A DNA stretch of 6,602 bases, taken from Halomonas sp. Lineage in GTDB: Bacteria; Pseudomonadota; Gammaproteobacteria; Pseudomonadales; Halomonadaceae. The translations under genes were made by a program, and so were the position numbers. Under the pieces are notes generated by a model. The model saw only the letters and a list, made by a program, of their open reading frames with translations. It was not told the origin of the DNA and did not search any database. Below, piece by piece: positions 6,100-6,602 of this stretch. Location: assembly GCA_007116835.1 (NCBI GenBank), contig SKHS01000026.1, positions 1-6,602 of the forward strand, read 5' to 3'. Positions within the stretch are counted from its first letter, which is position 1; each line of letters opens with the position of its first letter.

Positions 6100-6501
6100 T
6101 CACAGCTGTTTGAATTGAATGCTGGCGGGCTCGCGGGAAGCCCCTGCTTCTTCTAAGCGGTGCAGATAATTTTGCCAATAATCTGTTTGGTGCAACGCCA
6201 GGTCGTACAGGTAGTTCCAGCTGTAAAGGCCGCTATCGTGACCATCGTCAAAGTGCAGTTTCAGAGCGTAGTTGCCAGCTTGGGTAATGTTTTGCAGGCC
6301 GACATCTTTTTTACCTACCTGTAGCACGGCCGTGTCGCCGCCATGGCCGCGTACTTCCGCTGAAGGTGAGTAGACCCGCAGCAACTCCACAGGCAGCCGG
6401 TAATTTTCGCCACTGGCGTAGCCAAGCTCAAGCTCGCGGGCCTGTTTATGGTAGTGAACCCGCGTTGGGGTGGGGGCATTCGTAGAAATAGGAGCGTTCA
6501 T
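6100..6501 (-). CDS. DUF971 (gamma-butyrobetaine hydroxylase-like N-terminal domain) protein
   Basis: This small soluble protein has 133 residues from the chosen start. After a short low-complexity leader, residues about 14-105 carry the DUF971 pattern: LELGYASGENYRLPVELLRVYSPSAEVRGHG-like sequence, then the signature ALKLHFDDGHDSGLYSWNYL near 79-98, then a Y/W/L-rich helix. The same domain occurs at the N-terminus of eukaryotic gamma-butyrobetaine hydroxylase and at the C-terminus of the chloroplast Fe-S carrier HCF101. The protein has no cysteine at all, so it cannot form the cysteine zinc site seen in the hydroxylases. No catalytic residues are evident and the function of the stand-alone form is unknown. 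The longest frame begins with GTG at 6513, but that codon is part of the ribosome site; the ATG at 6501 is eight bases beyond GAGGTGA and is preferred. The gene precedes ubiE by 120 bases on the same strand. Confidence 0.88.
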   Translation of the reverse strand: MNAPISTNAPTPTRVHYHKQARELELGYASGENYRLPVELLRVYSPSAEVRGHGGDTAVLQVGKKDVGLQNITQAGNYALKLHFDDGHDSGLYSWNYLYDLALHQTDYWQNYLHRLEEAGASREPASIQFKQL

Positions 6502-6509
6502 TGATGACG

Positions 6510-6516
6510 TCACCTC
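6510..6516 (-). promoter_or_regulatory. Strong ribosome binding site deciding the DUF971 start
   Basis: The minus strand reads GAGGTGA here, a seven-base perfect match to the 3' end of 16S rRNA, and eight bases separate it from the ATG at 6501. The alternative GTG (6513-6511) lies inside the site itself, so it is very unlikely to be used as the start. Confidence 0.75.
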
Positions 6517-6602
6517 TTTACGGTGTCGGTAATCATCACGCTGAACGCAAGTGCTGGTGCGCGGTCTGGGCTAAAGCAAACACTGCGCATGGGAACAACG
6601 TC

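Noticed and set aside
6514..6602. Open minus-strand frame running in from the right edge and ending near 6510, a possible 3' end of an upstream gene
   Set aside because: The roughly 30 residues do not resemble HslU or any family I know. Another frame is also open over most of the stretch, so this may be non-coding leader.

Overview
The window looks like chromosomal core sequence from a gammaproteobacterium. The gene content and the order ubiE-ubiJ-ubiB-hisE-tatABC resemble the ubi/his/tat region of Pseudomonas and relatives. The compact version seen here, with a DUF971 gene directly before ubiE and elbB convergent after tatC, suggests the Halomonadaceae (Halomonas and relatives). That placement rests on remembered family sequences and synteny, not on a search. 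I see no mobile element, tRNA, rRNA, CRISPR array or phage gene.

Layout from left to right. elbB (65-724) is the only plus-strand gene and has a strong ribosome binding site. A hairpin with a T tail on one side and an A run on the other (760-799) separates it from the end of a minus-strand gene train and probably terminates both. Everything else is on the minus strand. In transcription order, starting from the right edge, it reads: a small DUF971 protein (6501-6100), ubiE (5979-5224), ubiJ (5201-4524), ubiB (4524-2902), hisE (2774-2406), tatA (2384-2097), tatB (2093-1623) and tatC (1626-841). Within ubiE-ubiJ-ubiB and within tatA-tatB-tatC the genes overlap or lie within about 22 bases of each other. 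Two larger gaps, about 120 bases before ubiE and about 127 bases before hisE, each hold a plausible sigma70-type promoter.

Functionally, the right half makes ubiquinone: UbiE is the C-methyltransferase, UbiJ the lipid-binding accessory factor, and UbiB the membrane-anchored atypical kinase/ATPase. The middle gene, hisE, performs the second step of histidine synthesis but lacks its usual partner hisI. The left half is the twin-arginine translocase, which exports folded proteins, many of them redox cofactor enzymes. ElbB is a DJ-1/PfpI-like enzyme historically linked to isoprenoid synthesis.

I found no convincing undescribed system. The points worth a second look are modest: hisE separated from hisI, a short direct repeat in the putative hisE promoter, the DUF971 gene beside the ubi genes, and several start codons decided by ribosome binding sites that differ from the longest open frame.
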